From Kalymmatonema hyalinum WJT4-NPBG1 (GTDB lineage Bacteria; Cyanobacteriota; Cyanobacteriia; Cyanobacteriales; Nostocaceae), in contig JAHHIB010000028.1 in the NCBI GenBank assembly GCA_019359075.1, positions 1 through 64,000 of the forward strand: 64,000 nucleotides of DNA. The letters are read 5' to 3'. The position numbers and the translations under genes are program-made. How positions within the stretch are numbered: the stretch's first letter is position 1; each line of letters begins with the position of its first letter. This document shows positions 24,584-34,071 of this stretch, one piece after another. The notes under the pieces are model-generated. The model was not told where the DNA came from and did not search any database. It worked only from the letters and a program-made list of their open reading frames with translations.

Positions 24584-25648
24584 ATGACTACAACGAATCG
24601 GGTTCAACCTCTGCTGCTACCAATCTTACCTCCCGTAATTGCGATCGCATCGGCGTTACTCGTCGGTGCAATTCTGATCTTACTTGCTGGGGCAAATCCC
24701 ATTGCAGCATATACGGCTTTGTTTCAAGAATCTCTTTCTACCTACTTTGGATTTGGCAACACTCTTACCAAGATAGTACCGCTATTGTTAACCAGTTTAG
24801 GGGTGTTGGTGGCTTTGCGTGCAGGTCAATTTAATATCGGTGGAGAAGGGCAAATTTACCTCGGTGCTTTGGGAAGTGCGTTGATAGGGTTGTATGTCCA
24901 AGGATTACCTGCTGTGATTCATGTACCATTGGCGTTGCTTGCAGGATTTGTTTTTGGTGGAATTTGGGGTTTGATTCCAGGTTACCTCAAGGCAGTGCGC
25001 GGCATAAATGAGGTGATCACAACTTTGCTCTTGAACTACATCGCCTTTAACTTTATTGGTTACCTGGTTCAGAACCCGTTGAAGCAACCGGGTGCGCCTA
25101 GTCCATATTCACCATTGATTGCTAAATCTGCTCAACTACCAATTATCTTACCAGGGAGTCTCGCCCATGCGGGGATTTTACTGGCGTTACTTGCAGCAGT
25201 CATTGTATGGGTTTTGCTCGTACTATCACCTATAGGCTACCAAATCGCTGCCGTAGGATTTAACCCTATTGCTTCCCGTTATAGTGGTATTTCTGTCGAA
25301 CGCACGATCATGCTGGTGATGGCGTTGGCGGGTGGTTTGGCTGGGTTGGCGGGTGCAACTGAAGTGATGGGGTTAAAATATCGGTTGTTTGAGCAAGTTT
25401 CGTCTGGTTATGGGTTTGATGCGATCGCGATCGCATTTCTCAGTCGTGGTAGTGTTTTCGGTGTCGTGCTGACTTCCCTGTTTTTTGGTGCGCTTCGCAG
25501 TGGTGCGAATGTGATGCAGCGCAGTGCGGGAGTTCCAGTGACTGTGGTTTACGCTATTCAGGGTTTGACTGTACTGTTTATTGCCATTAGTCTGGCTCTA
25601 GAACACCGTATCAAAAATAGACCTCTTGCACGAATAGTGGAAAGATGA
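24584..25648 (+). CDS. Nucleoside-type ABC importer, permease 1
   Basis: A 354-residue integral membrane protein with about nine helices. Family landmarks are LRAGQFNIGGEGQIYLGALG (about 79-98), GINEVITTLLLNYIAFNFIGYL, SPIGYQIAAVGFNP and AIAIAFLSRGS. It belongs to the BPD_transp_2 family (RnsB/NupP-like), which forms heterodimeric pores with a second permease. It lies 154 bases after the ATPase gene with a small repeat between. The second permease is not adjacent but 3.3 kb downstream. Confidence 0.88.
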   Translation: MTTTNRVQPLLLPILPPVIAIASALLVGAILILLAGANPIAAYTALFQESLSTYFGFGNTLTKIVPLLLTSLGVLVALRAGQFNIGGEGQIYLGALGSALIGLYVQGLPAVIHVPLALLAGFVFGGIWGLIPGYLKAVRGINEVITTLLLNYIAFNFIGYLVQNPLKQPGAPSPYSPLIAKSAQLPIILPGSLAHAGILLALLAAVIVWVLLVLSPIGYQIAAVGFNPIASRYSGISVERTIMLVMALAGGLAGLAGATEVMGLKYRLFEQVSSGYGFDAIAIAFLSRGSVFGVVLTSLFFGALRSGANVMQRSAGVPVTVVYAIQGLTVLFIAISLALEHRIKNRPLARIVER

Positions 25649-25787
25649 AAAATAACAGGTCGAGCAGAGGAATACTTAGCTCACCAGACGTTAAAGCCAG
25701 CCGTTGTTGGATCGCTTTTCACAACTTGTGAGCAGGAATAAACTAGCCGATCGCGGATAACCAGAAATTAAGCAAAGGAGAATCACC

Positions 25788-26309
25788 ATGCTTGTGAAAA
25801 CCTGGCGCTTCATCACTATCATCCTATCCGCCCTTATAACGGGAATGGCACTGTGCCACGCGCTAGAACTCCCGGCAAAAATGCAGTATTCTGCGTCGCA
25901 ATACATTGCGGTTCAGAACAGCTTGTATGTGGCATTTGGACCTCCGAATATTGGTGCAATCATCGAGTTTGCTGCGCCCCTTGCCGCGATCGCGTTGGCT
26001 ATTCTTGTTCGCAAGCGTCGCCCTGCCTTTCAACTGACGCTAGTGGCGATCGCGTTTATGCTGCTGGCATTTCCAGTGATTTTCTTTGCCTTTACAGAAC
26101 CTGCAAATACCATCATTCGCAACGCCACACCTGAATCAATTCCGGCAAACTGGGAACAACTCCGCAACCAATGGGAATATTCACACCTGGCACGGTTTTT
26201 CTGTCATTTGTTAGGGTTAAGTGCGCTTGTGCTTTCTGTTCTGGTTGAAACGCCTGCAGGTCATGAGCGAAGTTCCACTCAACAGTCCCATGCTACTTTT
26301 AGCAACTGA
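25788..26309 (+). CDS. DUF1772 (anthrone oxygenase-like) membrane protein
   Basis: A 173-residue protein with four hydrophobic segments (about 8-24, 55-73, 83-104, 138-155) and the DUF1772 landmarks ITGMALCHALELPAKMQY (about 18-35), FFAFTEPAN and WEYSHLARFFCHLLGLSAL. DUF1772 proteins relate to fungal anthrone oxygenases, but bacterial members have no settled function. It has a good ribosome-binding site (aaaggag). It lies between the two permease genes of one ABC importer and looks like inserted cargo rather than part of that operon. Confidence 0.75.
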   Translation: MLVKTWRFITIILSALITGMALCHALELPAKMQYSASQYIAVQNSLYVAFGPPNIGAIIEFAAPLAAIALAILVRKRRPAFQLTLVAIAFMLLAFPVIFFAFTEPANTIIRNATPESIPANWEQLRNQWEYSHLARFFCHLLGLSALVLSVLVETPAGHERSSTQQSHATFSN

Positions 26310-26481
26310 AGCATGCTGTTGGGTTCAGGGGACACCTGTTTGCGGACGTCCCCTGGAATGAAACGTTATATCATGTCCGGTTAAAGACTTATCATTAAGA
26401 CTGCACCCGAGCAGCGGGAAAGAGGGTTTTCCGGTTTTTGCACAGATCCACGGAATTATAACTAATCAACCGGACTTGATA

Positions 26482-26892
26482 TTAGCCACCTTGGTCGCAG
26501 TTAATCATCCACGGTATGCCAAATTGATCGACAAGCATGCCAAAACGAACGGACCAGAAGGTCTCCTGAATCGGCATCCGCACCGTTCCGTTTTCTGCCA
26601 ATAGGTGAAATATGCGTTCCGCCTCTACCGGATCGTCGCTGCCAACCTGCACATAGAAGCCTTTTGTTTCTTCATAGTGCTCAGGCGGACTGTCAGAACC
26701 CATCAATACCCTGTCGCCCACAGTGAGGCAGGCATGCATGATTTTATTGCGCCATTCGGATGGTACTTGCTCCGCCGTTGGCGCATCCGCGTGGGTAAGC
26801 ATGGCTTCGATTTTACCACCCAGGCACTGCTCATAGAACTTAAACGCTGCCTCGCATTGTCCGTTGAAAATAAGGTAAGGATTCAATCGCAT
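26482..26892 (-). CDS. PhnB-like VOC (glyoxalase/bleomycin resistance-fold) protein
   Basis: A 136-residue single VOC-fold protein with MRLNPYLIFNGQCEAAFKF, YEQCLGGKIEAML, IMHACLTVGDRVLMGSD, KGFYVQVGSDDP and a C-terminal FGMLVDQFGIPWMINC. These are the landmarks of the PhnB/DUF899-like subfamily, often near DUF1772 genes. Members bind metal and small ligands, but no substrate is established. It is transcribed opposite to its neighbours. Confidence 0.85.
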   Translation of the reverse strand: MRLNPYLIFNGQCEAAFKFYEQCLGGKIEAMLTHADAPTAEQVPSEWRNKIMHACLTVGDRVLMGSDSPPEHYEETKGFYVQVGSDDPVEAERIFHLLAENGTVRMPIQETFWSVRFGMLVDQFGIPWMINCDQGG

Positions 26893-27087
26893 CGTGCGCT
26901 CCTCTGACTAATTCATAATTGAGGAATCTGTTCGCGTGAAATGATGTGGCTGCCCAGCAGTTCATATAGTACAAGTATACTATAAATAGTGGGATCTACT
27001 GATTGGCGAAATCTATCTTAAAGAAAGGCACACAAAGCACGTTGGAGTTGTCCTAATACGGTATAGATATGAAATGCTAGCAATCGA

Positions 27088-27126
27088 TATTTGACACTCC
27101 CACGGCTAGAAGCCGATGGGCTTTCT
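27088..27126. other. Isolated IS200/IS605-type end hairpin
   Basis: The sequence tatttgacactcccacggct with agaagccgatgggctttct resembles the reverse complement of the IS605-type right ends in this window (tttgacatactc, then a cccacg hairpin). No transposase sequence adjoins it. It is best read as a solo end left by deletion. Confidence 0.4.
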
Positions 27127-27143
27127 GCTTTCAACACTGTAAG

Positions 27144-27418
27144 TAAGTAGGCGAGAAAAAATTAAACTCTGTCAAGAAAAGTAAAGTTTGGAAACTAGCT
27201 CTTAGTAGGCGCTAAGCGCGTATCTCCTCCGGAGACGCTACGCTAACGCCGTCAGGCGAAGGCAGGCTAGACAGCCCTTACTACATACCGTTCGGAGTTC
27301 GGCGAAGGCTCACTCGAGCCGCTGATCTCACGGACGTTCGGCGAAGACTTCGGCGTGAGCTGAGTCGAACGCTCAGTCGAGCCGCGAAGCCTTTAATTAT
27401 TTACACCGACCTACTTAT
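27144..27418. mobile_element. MITE-like element, AAGTAGG family, enlarged by palindromic repeats
   Basis: Ends taagtaggcgagaaaaaatt (27144) and ccgacctactta (to 27417) are inverted copies in their outer bases and match the element at 13545-13676. The core tagtaggcgctaagcgc...agcccttactac also matches the core there. Between the core arms and the right end sit GC-rich palindromes of the HIP-like type (tccggaga, ttcggcgaag repeats), so secondary repeats entered this copy. No reading frame is supported from 26893 to 27453. Confidence 0.6.
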
Positions 27419-27453
27419 ATAAATCGAACTCACCAGTCAATCATCATATTATT

Positions 27454-28662
27454 ATGTCGAGCCAAAAGAAACAGCCAAATGGATGTGGATGCTTAAATAT
27501 ACCGATATCTCTAATTCTTGTTATTTTCGGAGGTGGTTATTGGTGGTTTAGCCAGAAAAGCAATCTAGACATCAGCAAGTTTTTACCGAAAAATCAACAA
27601 ATAAATATTCCTTTCTTAAATCCGATTCCAACTGCTACTTCAACTATCAACCCAAATATTTATTTAACTCCCACTCCCTCCTTATCAAGCCCTTCAAATC
27701 TCACTCCCAATAATAAACAACCTTTCCCTAAAACAAGAACACCTCAAACAACAGCATTACCACAAACCCCTTGGGAGAAAAAAGTCATTAGAGGAATTTA
27801 TTTAAGTCGCTACCAAGTTACCAATAATGCCGACGAACAAACGATTCGTGAGAGAGTTCGTTACTATCGCTCTCAAGGAATTAATACGATTATTCACGGT
27901 GTTTGGGGTAATGGTTGTACGATGTACAATAGTGACGTTATGCAGCAAACCCTGGGATATAGAAGTTGTCCAAACCAGTTTCAAGAACAATGGTTAGATT
28001 GGTTGATTGATGAGGCACACAAACAGGGAATGCAAGTGCATGCTTATTTTGAAAAAGGTATTAAGATAGATAAAAACAGTCCAATTTATGATTTAGCAAC
28101 TTCTCGGAGATGGATTGTTCCTGGTGTGGATAAAACCTACGTTGGCATTGAGCATTATGTCCTGGATGTGCAGATTCCTGAGGTTGCAAGTTTCTTTAAA
28201 AATATCTTAGTAGAGTTCGTTCAAAAATATCCAAAGATTGATGCAGTTCAATGGGATGATTATCTAGGTTATTATGCTGAATTACCAGGTAAAATTGATC
28301 GCACCTCTAATTTAACTAATTTTTTACAAGAAATGATAACTGCAATGAAACAAGCTAACTCGACCGTTAGTTTTGATATTTGTCATCATAACCCTTATTG
28401 GGCTAAACGATATTTTGCAGCGGATTGGCAGAATTGGAATGTTGATCGAGTGTTTATTCAAGCTTATAATGAGGCGAATTTTAAAGACGAATTAAATTAT
28501 GCCAAAAATTATGCGGGAATTGCCATTACTGATCGACAATTACATCGCTTAAAAGAATTAGTAGATAACCAGGCAATCAAGAGTATTTTAGTTTTCCCTC
28601 TCTCTGGAAAACCAGAAGAAACAGCTTCTAGCTTAAAAAGCTTGACGCAAAACAACAACTAA
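27454..28662 (+). CDS. GHL10/TIM-barrel glycoside hydrolase-like protein, membrane-anchored
   Basis: 402 residues. A Cys-rich N-terminus and one membrane segment (about 15-33) are followed by a Ser/Thr/Pro-rich linker (45-105). The catalytic-like region begins IRGIYLSRYQVTNN (about 110) and continues through WLIDEAHKQGMQVHAYFEKG, DAVQWDDYLGYYAE and VDRVFIQAYNE. These are the strands and acidic residues of the family 10-like hydrolase barrel (GHL10/DUF187) found in envelope proteins. A polysaccharide or peptidoglycan substrate is probable but not known. The gene sits between the two permeases of the BMP-type transporter. Confidence 0.75.
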   Translation: MSSQKKQPNGCGCLNIPISLILVIFGGGYWWFSQKSNLDISKFLPKNQQINIPFLNPIPTATSTINPNIYLTPTPSLSSPSNLTPNNKQPFPKTRTPQTTALPQTPWEKKVIRGIYLSRYQVTNNADEQTIRERVRYYRSQGINTIIHGVWGNGCTMYNSDVMQQTLGYRSCPNQFQEQWLDWLIDEAHKQGMQVHAYFEKGIKIDKNSPIYDLATSRRWIVPGVDKTYVGIEHYVLDVQIPEVASFFKNILVEFVQKYPKIDAVQWDDYLGYYAELPGKIDRTSNLTNFLQEMITAMKQANSTVSFDICHHNPYWAKRYFAADWQNWNVDRVFIQAYNEANFKDELNYAKNYAGIAITDRQLHRLKELVDNQAIKSILVFPLSGKPEETASSLKSLTQNNN

Positions 28663-28736
28663 GATGTGGTGACATACTTCTAAACCTCGAAAATCAAGAA
28701 CGTGATATATGGGGCTCCTATTTGATTTTTGAAAAA

Positions 28737-28778
28737 ACGCCCTACTTTTGAAGGGTGACAAAATCAAAGGTAGGGCGT
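28737..28778. terminator. Stem-loop downstream of the GHL10-like gene
   Basis: acgccctacttttga (28737-28751) pairs with tcaaaggtagggcgt (28764-28778) with one mismatch around a 12-base loop. No strong T-run follows, so it may be a weak bidirectional terminator or a small palindromic repeat. It marks the boundary before permease 2. Confidence 0.5.
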
Positions 28779-28923
28779 CGAATAAACCACTCAAACAGTA
28801 ATGGCTAATTTTGGAATCACCAGCTTCTAGAGCGCCAGCCCAGTAAAAGTAGTTGACAAGTACACTTTTTGTACGCGGCTAAAGGCAGGAGAGTGCGCTA
28901 TTAAGAGTGAATATATACTACAT

Positions 28924-29859
28924 ATGAATAACATAAACTTCTTCTCAGACTACCTCGTTTCTAGCCTCCGTCTCGCAGTTCCCCTAGCATTTGCCGCACT
29001 GGGTGGACTTTTCTCGGAACGGTCAGGGGTACTGAATATTGCCTTAGAGGGAATGTTACTGACTGGTGCATTTACTAGTGCTGTTGCCAGTTTTTACACT
29101 GGTAATGTCTTGCTTAGTATCTTTGCTTCTCTGATTGCTGGGGGACTAGTGGGACTACTCCATGCTTTCTTATCCGTAACTTTACGGATTGACCAGTTGG
29201 TGTCAGGCTTAGCAATTAATCTTGTTGCCGGTGGCTTAACATCGTTTTTATCACGCTTAGTCTTTAATGGGAGTAGCACCCAGCGCATACCTGGAATTGA
29301 ACCAATTATGATTCCTGGTCTTGCGAATATTCCCCTTGTCGGACCTTTGCTATTCCAGCAAGATATCCTCGTATATTTACTGTTGTTTTTAGTTTTGACC
29401 AGCACCTATATTTTGTTTAATACCAGCCTGGGTCTTACCTTACGAGCCGTAGGGGAATATCCCAAGGCTGCTGACACGGCTGGGGTGTCAGTGCAACAGG
29501 TGCGTTACCTTGCTGTGGTAGTCAGTGGTTGTGTAGCTGCGTTGGGAGGTGCTTATTTAACTTTAGTGCAGGTAAAATACTTTGCAGAGGGAATGAGTGC
29601 TGGAAAAGGCTTTATTGCGATCGCTGCCTTAATTTTTGGCAGATGGCACCCTATAGCAACTGCGTTGGCTTGCTTGTTGTTTGGTGCTACGGAAGCTTTG
29701 CAGTTGCGAATTCAGGCATTAAATGCGAATATTCCTTACCAATTTTTGATTATGCTACCGTACGTAACAGCTCTGCTTGCCCTCGTTGGATTAGCCGGTC
29801 AATCTACACCTCCAGCAGCTTTGGGAATCCCCTACTTGAAAGAAAACCGACACCAATAG
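28924..29859 (+). CDS. Nucleoside-type ABC importer, permease 2
   Basis: A 311-residue membrane protein of the RnsC/NupQ type: LFSERSGVLNIALEGMLLTG (about 27-46), IDQLVSGLAINLVAGGLTSF, SLGLTLRAVGEYPKAADTAG, GKGFIAIAALIFGRWHP and about nine helices. It is the natural partner of the permease at 24584 but stands 3.3 kb away, after the DUF1772, VOC and GHL10-like genes. No clear ribosome-binding site precedes the ATG. The separation suggests insertion of foreign genes into an ancestral lipoprotein-ATPase-permease-permease operon. Confidence 0.88.
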   Translation: MNNINFFSDYLVSSLRLAVPLAFAALGGLFSERSGVLNIALEGMLLTGAFTSAVASFYTGNVLLSIFASLIAGGLVGLLHAFLSVTLRIDQLVSGLAINLVAGGLTSFLSRLVFNGSSTQRIPGIEPIMIPGLANIPLVGPLLFQQDILVYLLLFLVLTSTYILFNTSLGLTLRAVGEYPKAADTAGVSVQQVRYLAVVVSGCVAALGGAYLTLVQVKYFAEGMSAGKGFIAIAALIFGRWHPIATALACLLFGATEALQLRIQALNANIPYQFLIMLPYVTALLALVGLAGQSTPPAALGIPYLKENRHQ

Positions 29860-30464
29860 GACTTACGCACTGTACAAAAAAACCGGATTATGCATGCGGA
29901 TGCGCGCTCGTAAGGGAAGCATTGTCTGTATCTGCGGATCAATTGCACTGCGGCTGCAAAATGTTTCAGCTATCTACAATCCACGTTCCATCTGAATTAA
30001 GTGCATAAGTTGATTTCACTTACACCTACTTAAGAATGCAGCTATGAGGACTTATGTCTTCTAGGTTCAAAACGCTACTAAGTTGAGGTGATTTATGTCT
30101 TATGCACTATGGCAAGTCCCACACAATCAAAATTTTGGCGTCAGTCCTAATCAAGAGTCATGCTCTATAAAATTTAACCACAGCTAACCAAAGCTAAATT
30201 TTTTTCAAAAAAGACTTGACGAAATACACATCTAACATGATGATATTTGCTTAATGTTGCCACTAGCTCTTCGTGTCCTTCCCTGGATATCAGCGCAGAC
30301 ACCAAGCCTTGTGAGTCACAGACGAGTCCCTCCATCTCAAGCCGCTAACAGCCGCCTGAAGGAAGCCTCGTACATCTTGCTAACAGGATGACCTTCCTAA
30401 AAACGAGTTTTTTAGTCACGAGGGTTTTGATGTATGATCCTTCTTTAAAGGTGAGGAATAATTT
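29860..30464. other. Intergenic region with short repeats, no gene seen
   Basis: The start taggacttacgcactgtac is a dispersed repeat type common between cyanobacterial genes, and gcataagt/acttatg variants recur through the first 250 bases. Frames that cross it have no coding character. The response-regulator promoter must lie in its last part, but no box could be assigned. Confidence 0.45.
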
Positions 30465-30854
30465 ATGTCCGTGCAGCCTTTTGTTTTAGTTGTAGAACAA
30501 GATCTACACTATTTAGAACTTCTCAATTCTCACCTTAAGTTACTCAATGTATCGTGTATTTGTGCTAAACAAGGAATCAAAGCTTTGGTTTTGTCACAAA
30601 CACACCAACCAGATTTAATCCTGCTCGATATTGCACTACCTGATTTAAATGGTTTACAAGTTATTCATTATTTAAAGCGCAACCCAGAGACAGCGATGAT
30701 TCCAATTATTGGAATGACAACTTTAACCAGTGAACAAGAAGGAAATGCCATTCTTCTAGCAGGAGCTGATGACTGCATTACCAAACCATATAATTTTCAT
30801 GAATTAAAAGCTGCTATCTACCGCCATCTCACTCTTGCACAATCTTGCAATTAG
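30465..30854 (+). CDS. Single-domain response regulator (REC only)
   Basis: A 129-residue CheY-like receiver with VVEQDLHYLELL at the N-terminus where an acidic pair normally binds Mg2+, the phospho-acceptor Asp in LILLDIALPD (about 53), GMTTLTSEQEGN, and the conserved Lys in CITKPYNFHEL (about 104). It has no output domain, so it must work by protein contact. A good ribosome-binding site (aggtgagg) precedes it. Its 3' end overlaps the opposite-strand DUF2294 gene by 26 bases. No histidine kinase is nearby. Confidence 0.88.
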   Translation: MSVQPFVLVVEQDLHYLELLNSHLKLLNVSCICAKQGIKALVLSQTHQPDLILLDIALPDLNGLQVIHYLKRNPETAMIPIIGMTTLTSEQEGNAILLAGADDCITKPYNFHELKAAIYRHLTLAQSCN

Positions 30855-31233
30855 CCTTAGGAATACTTTCGCAATTCCGAACCTCTGGCAATGCTTCTAA
30901 AAAAACAATAATACCAGTGCGACCTGTTATTAAATTGGTATTGAGCAACAAGTCTACTACTGCTTTTTTAATAATCTCCTCAATCAAATCCTTGATTTGT
31001 GGAGCAATGATTTTGTTTAGATCTAATCGCACTTGTTCAGCCAAAATCTCATATCCTGCCTTCACAAGAGTTTGCTCAGGAAGGCTGACAGAATTTTCTA
31101 TTGAGATTGCCAATTCTGTATCAAAAAATTGGCAAATAATTTTCCCAGCGCGATGTCCAAGTTGTTTCGTATACAGGCAACGGATACGATGTGTTATTTC
31201 TCTTTCGAGTTGTCCAATCGTTGGTTTAGACAT
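30829..31233 (-). CDS. DUF2294 family protein
   Basis: The start at 31233 (MSKPTIGQLEREITHRIRCL) gives 134 residues; the in-frame extension to 31419 has no coding character. DUF2294 features include the N-terminal GQLEREI, KIICQFFDTELAISIENSVS, and LIEEIIKKAVVDLLL followed by TGRTGIIVFLEALPEV near the end. The family is of unknown function, with some members tied to sodium-related or stress genes. Its last 26 bases overlap the convergent response regulator, so the two may influence each other by transcript overlap. Confidence 0.75.
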   Translation of the reverse strand: MSKPTIGQLEREITHRIRCLYTKQLGHRAGKIICQFFDTELAISIENSVSLPEQTLVKAGYEILAEQVRLDLNKIIAPQIKDLIEEIIKKAVVDLLLNTNLITGRTGIIVFLEALPEVRNCESIPKANCKIVQE

Positions 31234-31775
31234 TTTTGGGAGGGTGATAAAAACAGTTATAGGAATAGAATATAAATGATTAATACACAAAATAAGAATT
31301 TTTTTAGTAAATTCCTCATGATAAGCTGTCGCGCATTGAACTTGCGTTTTTTGGCTTATGAAACCCTTGTTGTAAGGCTTTAAGACATGAAAATTGAAAG
31401 CACGGCAGATGAGTAGCAAGAATCAAGCTTGCTACTATTGAGAGAAAATATCAAAAAATAATTATAGGTACTATAAAGAAATGTGATTGAGCCAGTAAGT
31501 TTTTTGAAAAAAATTACTAGTTCAATCACATACCAACGTGATGAATCACGTCTGCAAATAAGGTTCACTGGTTTGAGCAAATATGGTTTGGAATGTGGCG
31601 TTCAGTCCTGACAGTCAGACAATTGCCTCAGCCAGTGATCATAAAACCGTTAAACTTTCAAAAGTAGCATTTAAGAAATAAGAAGGAAAAAGGAAAAATA
31701 TTATTTTTTACCCTCTAACTTTCACCTTTTACCTTCTTTTTCACGTAAAACTATACAAATTGAATACAAATCAGC
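31234..31775. other. Intergenic AT-rich region, no gene seen
   Basis: Both flanking genes run leftward, so this stretch lies upstream of DUF2294 and downstream of upp. It contains purine-rich runs (aagaaggaaaaaggaaaa) and pyrimidine-rich counterparts (ttttaccctctaactttcac) around 31675-31740 that could pair. No conserved frame is seen. Confidence 0.4.
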
Positions 31776-32411
31776 TTATTTCGTCCCAAACAAGCGATCG
31801 CCTGCATCTCCTAATCCAGGAATAATGTAACCGCTTTCATCCAAATAATCGTCAATAGCCGCAGTGTAAATAGGGACATCAGGGTGTACTTCGGTGAAAT
31901 ACTCAATACCCTCTGGTGCAGCGAGTATGCAAACAAACCGAATCGACTTCGGATTAGTTGATTTGAGTCGTTCAACCGCTGCTACTGCTGAATTGCCAGT
32001 TGCCAGCATCGGATCAACCACCAACACATCTCGCTTATCCACATCTTGGGGAACTTTGAAATAATATTCAACGGGAATGAGAGTTTTGGGATCACGGTAT
32101 AATCCAATGTGTCCTACTCTTGCTGATGGTATAAGTTCCAGCATCCCATCCAAAATTCCCTGTCCCGCCCGTTGGATAGAAACAATCACTAGCTTTTTAT
32201 CTGGCGCAAGCACTGGGGCTTTCATCGGGGCTAGTGGTGTTTTAATCAATTCATGTTTTAGAGGCAAATCTCGCGTGACTTCATAAGCCAACAGCAAGCT
32301 AATCTCTTTAATTAAGACTCGAAATTTTGCCGTGGTGGTTTCGGCTTTACGCATGAGCGTCAATTTGTGTTGAATCAACGGATGCTCGATTATTATGACT
32401 TGACTGTACAT
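31776..32411 (-). CDS. upp: Uracil phosphoribosyltransferase
   Basis: The start at 32411 ([17 protein letters not shown]) gives 211 residues, normal for UPRT; an ATG at 32462 adds 17 unlikely residues. Key segments are the N-terminal [27 protein letters not shown] and the PRPP loop [13 protein letters not shown] (about 128-140), plus a C-terminal uracil-binding [17 protein letters not shown]. It converts uracil and PRPP to UMP. Downstream of URC1 and URC4 on the same strand, it is the candidate partner (URC6-like) that feeds uracil into the URC degradation route, while also serving salvage. Confidence 0.95.
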   Translation of the reverse strand: MYSQVIIIEHPLIQHKLTLMRKAETTTAKFRVLIKEISLLLAYEVTRDLPLKHELIKTPLAPMKAPVLAPDKKLVIVSIQRAGQGILDGMLELIPSARVGHIGLYRDPKTLIPVEYYFKVPQDVDKRDVLVVDPMLATGNSAVAAVERLKSTNPKSIRFVCILAAPEGIEYFTEVHPDVPIYTAAIDDYLDESGYIIPGLGDAGDRLFGTK

Positions 32412-32674
32412 AAGCTCTAAATGTTTTATTATGCAACCACAAGACGAGCGACTAACGTGCAACTGTCCGTTCGCTTGCCAAGGACACCAAGTTTAGAGGT
32501 ATTAGTCATTAGCTTTTTGTCCACGTCGGTTGCTTTTTCCAAAGCTCATGACTAATGACTCATTTGACTAATGACCCTTCGGGTATGCGCGGAGCGCACG
32601 CCTTAGGGCGAACGCCAGTCGCCTAGGTCGGGAAACCCTCCAAAGAGCGCTGGCTCACTAATGACTGCCCAGAG
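32412..32674. repeat. Gap with actaatgac repeats and palindromes
   Basis: Short copies of actaatgac recur at about 32550, 32567 and 32655, with a cattagct inverted version near 32507. A GC-rich palindromic patch (ggtatgcgcggagcgcacgc) lies between. Similar actaatgac copies occur at 35360-35450 and 49341. No gene is supported. Confidence 0.55.
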
Positions 32675-33934
32675 CTAGAATACAGTGCCGTCGCTTTCTA
32701 TCTGTATGGGGGGTATACCACCCTTTCTGTGTTGAGCAGCTATTTTTCGCCCCGCTGTCCAAGTTCCACCTTGCAGGATTTTTACCAGTGGCAGTTCTTC
32801 AGCACTCATGCCTAATTTTTCGCGTACTGTGGCAGCGATGCGATCCAAGAGCATCACGGTTAAGGCACGCCACTCAACTATAACCTCTGATGCAACTGGA
32901 TGAGGCTTGAGCAAAATTTCTGGGTGTTTAGGGCACAGGAGTTCCAAATCAAGGCATAACCCGCCATTACGATATTCTGCTAATCCAGTGAGGGCATCTA
33001 AGCCAGTGATTTCCAAACCAAGTTCTTGTACAGGCTCTAGCAGAGAATAGGTGAGCCACTGGGATAGTTTGTGAAATGGCACTAAGCCGTCATCAGCAAC
33101 ACTTGGGTGAAACCAAACATCACCCAGATTAATCCCTGCAACCTCAATTCGTCCAGACCAAATATCACCTAGTCCTTCTAAAACTGCACCCAACACTGTG
33201 GTAGCAGCTAATCGGTTATTCCTAGATTTTTCTATTAAATATCTGACCAAATTACCCGGACGGGGGTTTTGTTCTCCAAATAAATGAGGTGAAGAAAGTA
33301 AGGCTTGACCTAATTTTTGCAACAACTGCAGCCGCCCAGCAATTCCCACCAAAGGATTCTCTGCATTCACACTAAACCCATCTGCCAGTTCTTGTTCTGT
33401 TAAGGCTTGCAATCTTTCAGCATTAACTTGCAAAGCTGCTGTTTGCTTGTCACTAGAAAAAGTTCCATCGCAAAACATTTGGAAACTGGCAACTGCCAAA
33501 CCTTCAGAACGCCTAAAACTTAGCTGAGTCTCCCGTTCGCGATAATACCAACGATCGCCCGCGCCCGCATCCAATAACACACTGATTATCGCCAAATCAA
33601 ATTTGGCAACAGCTTTCTCTAAAGGCGTTAGTCCGGCTAACTGCTCATCCAACTGAGATAAACGCGCTACACCCCCAGCTTCAAAATGCCGCCAGCGGCT
33701 ATGAAAAGGAATTTGCAAATCTGGGTATTGTTCCTGCATTACCTCTAATACATAATCAGCCACTTTTGGCAACCGTGTCAAATCGCAACTAAAGTGATGC
33801 GACTTACCTTCAACTGCCAACGCAAACAGTTGCCCACAACGTTCCCGGATAGCATCAGGCGATCGCAAATAAGCAACCAGCTCTTGATCATCTGTTCTTG
33901 GCGTCCTTGGCGTCTTGGCGGTTCGCATCTCCAT
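32675..33934 (-). CDS. URC4/URG3 (DUF1688) family uracil-catabolism protein
   Basis: The start at 33934 with aggag nine bases upstream gives 419 residues. The DUF1688 pattern includes VAYLRSPDAIRERCGQLF, HFSCDLTRLPKVADYVLEVM, IPFHSRWRHFEAGGVARLSQ, AGDRWYYRE, FSVNAENPLVGIAGR and GDVWFHPS. URC4 is required in the yeast URC pathway that breaks uracil (through UMP) down to urea and 3-hydroxypropionate. Its chemistry is not fully settled. It lies between URC1 and upp on the same strand. N-terminal residues RTAKTPRTPRT are encoded by a small direct repeat. Confidence 0.88.
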   Translation of the reverse strand: MEMRTAKTPRTPRTDDQELVAYLRSPDAIRERCGQLFALAVEGKSHHFSCDLTRLPKVADYVLEVMQEQYPDLQIPFHSRWRHFEAGGVARLSQLDEQLAGLTPLEKAVAKFDLAIISVLLDAGAGDRWYYRERETQLSFRRSEGLAVASFQMFCDGTFSSDKQTAALQVNAERLQALTEQELADGFSVNAENPLVGIAGRLQLLQKLGQALLSSPHLFGEQNPRPGNLVRYLIEKSRNNRLAATTVLGAVLEGLGDIWSGRIEVAGINLGDVWFHPSVADDGLVPFHKLSQWLTYSLLEPVQELGLEITGLDALTGLAEYRNGGLCLDLELLCPKHPEILLKPHPVASEVIVEWRALTVMLLDRIAATVREKLGMSAEELPLVKILQGGTWTAGRKIAAQHRKGGIPPIQIESDGTVF

Positions 33935-34071
33935 TCTTACTGACTCCTGATATCGATACACCCCCAGGGGAGATGAGGAGGATGAGGAAGATGAGGAAGA
34001 GACTCCTAATGCGTGAATGCGTGAATTGATTTGTCTCCCTCGTCTCCCTTGTCCCCCTTATCCCCTTGAAC

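Noticed and set aside
29529-30008. A 159-codon frame overlapping permease 2 and its downstream gap
   Set aside because: Begins inside the permease in another frame and is Cys/Ser-rich without domain; no start signal.
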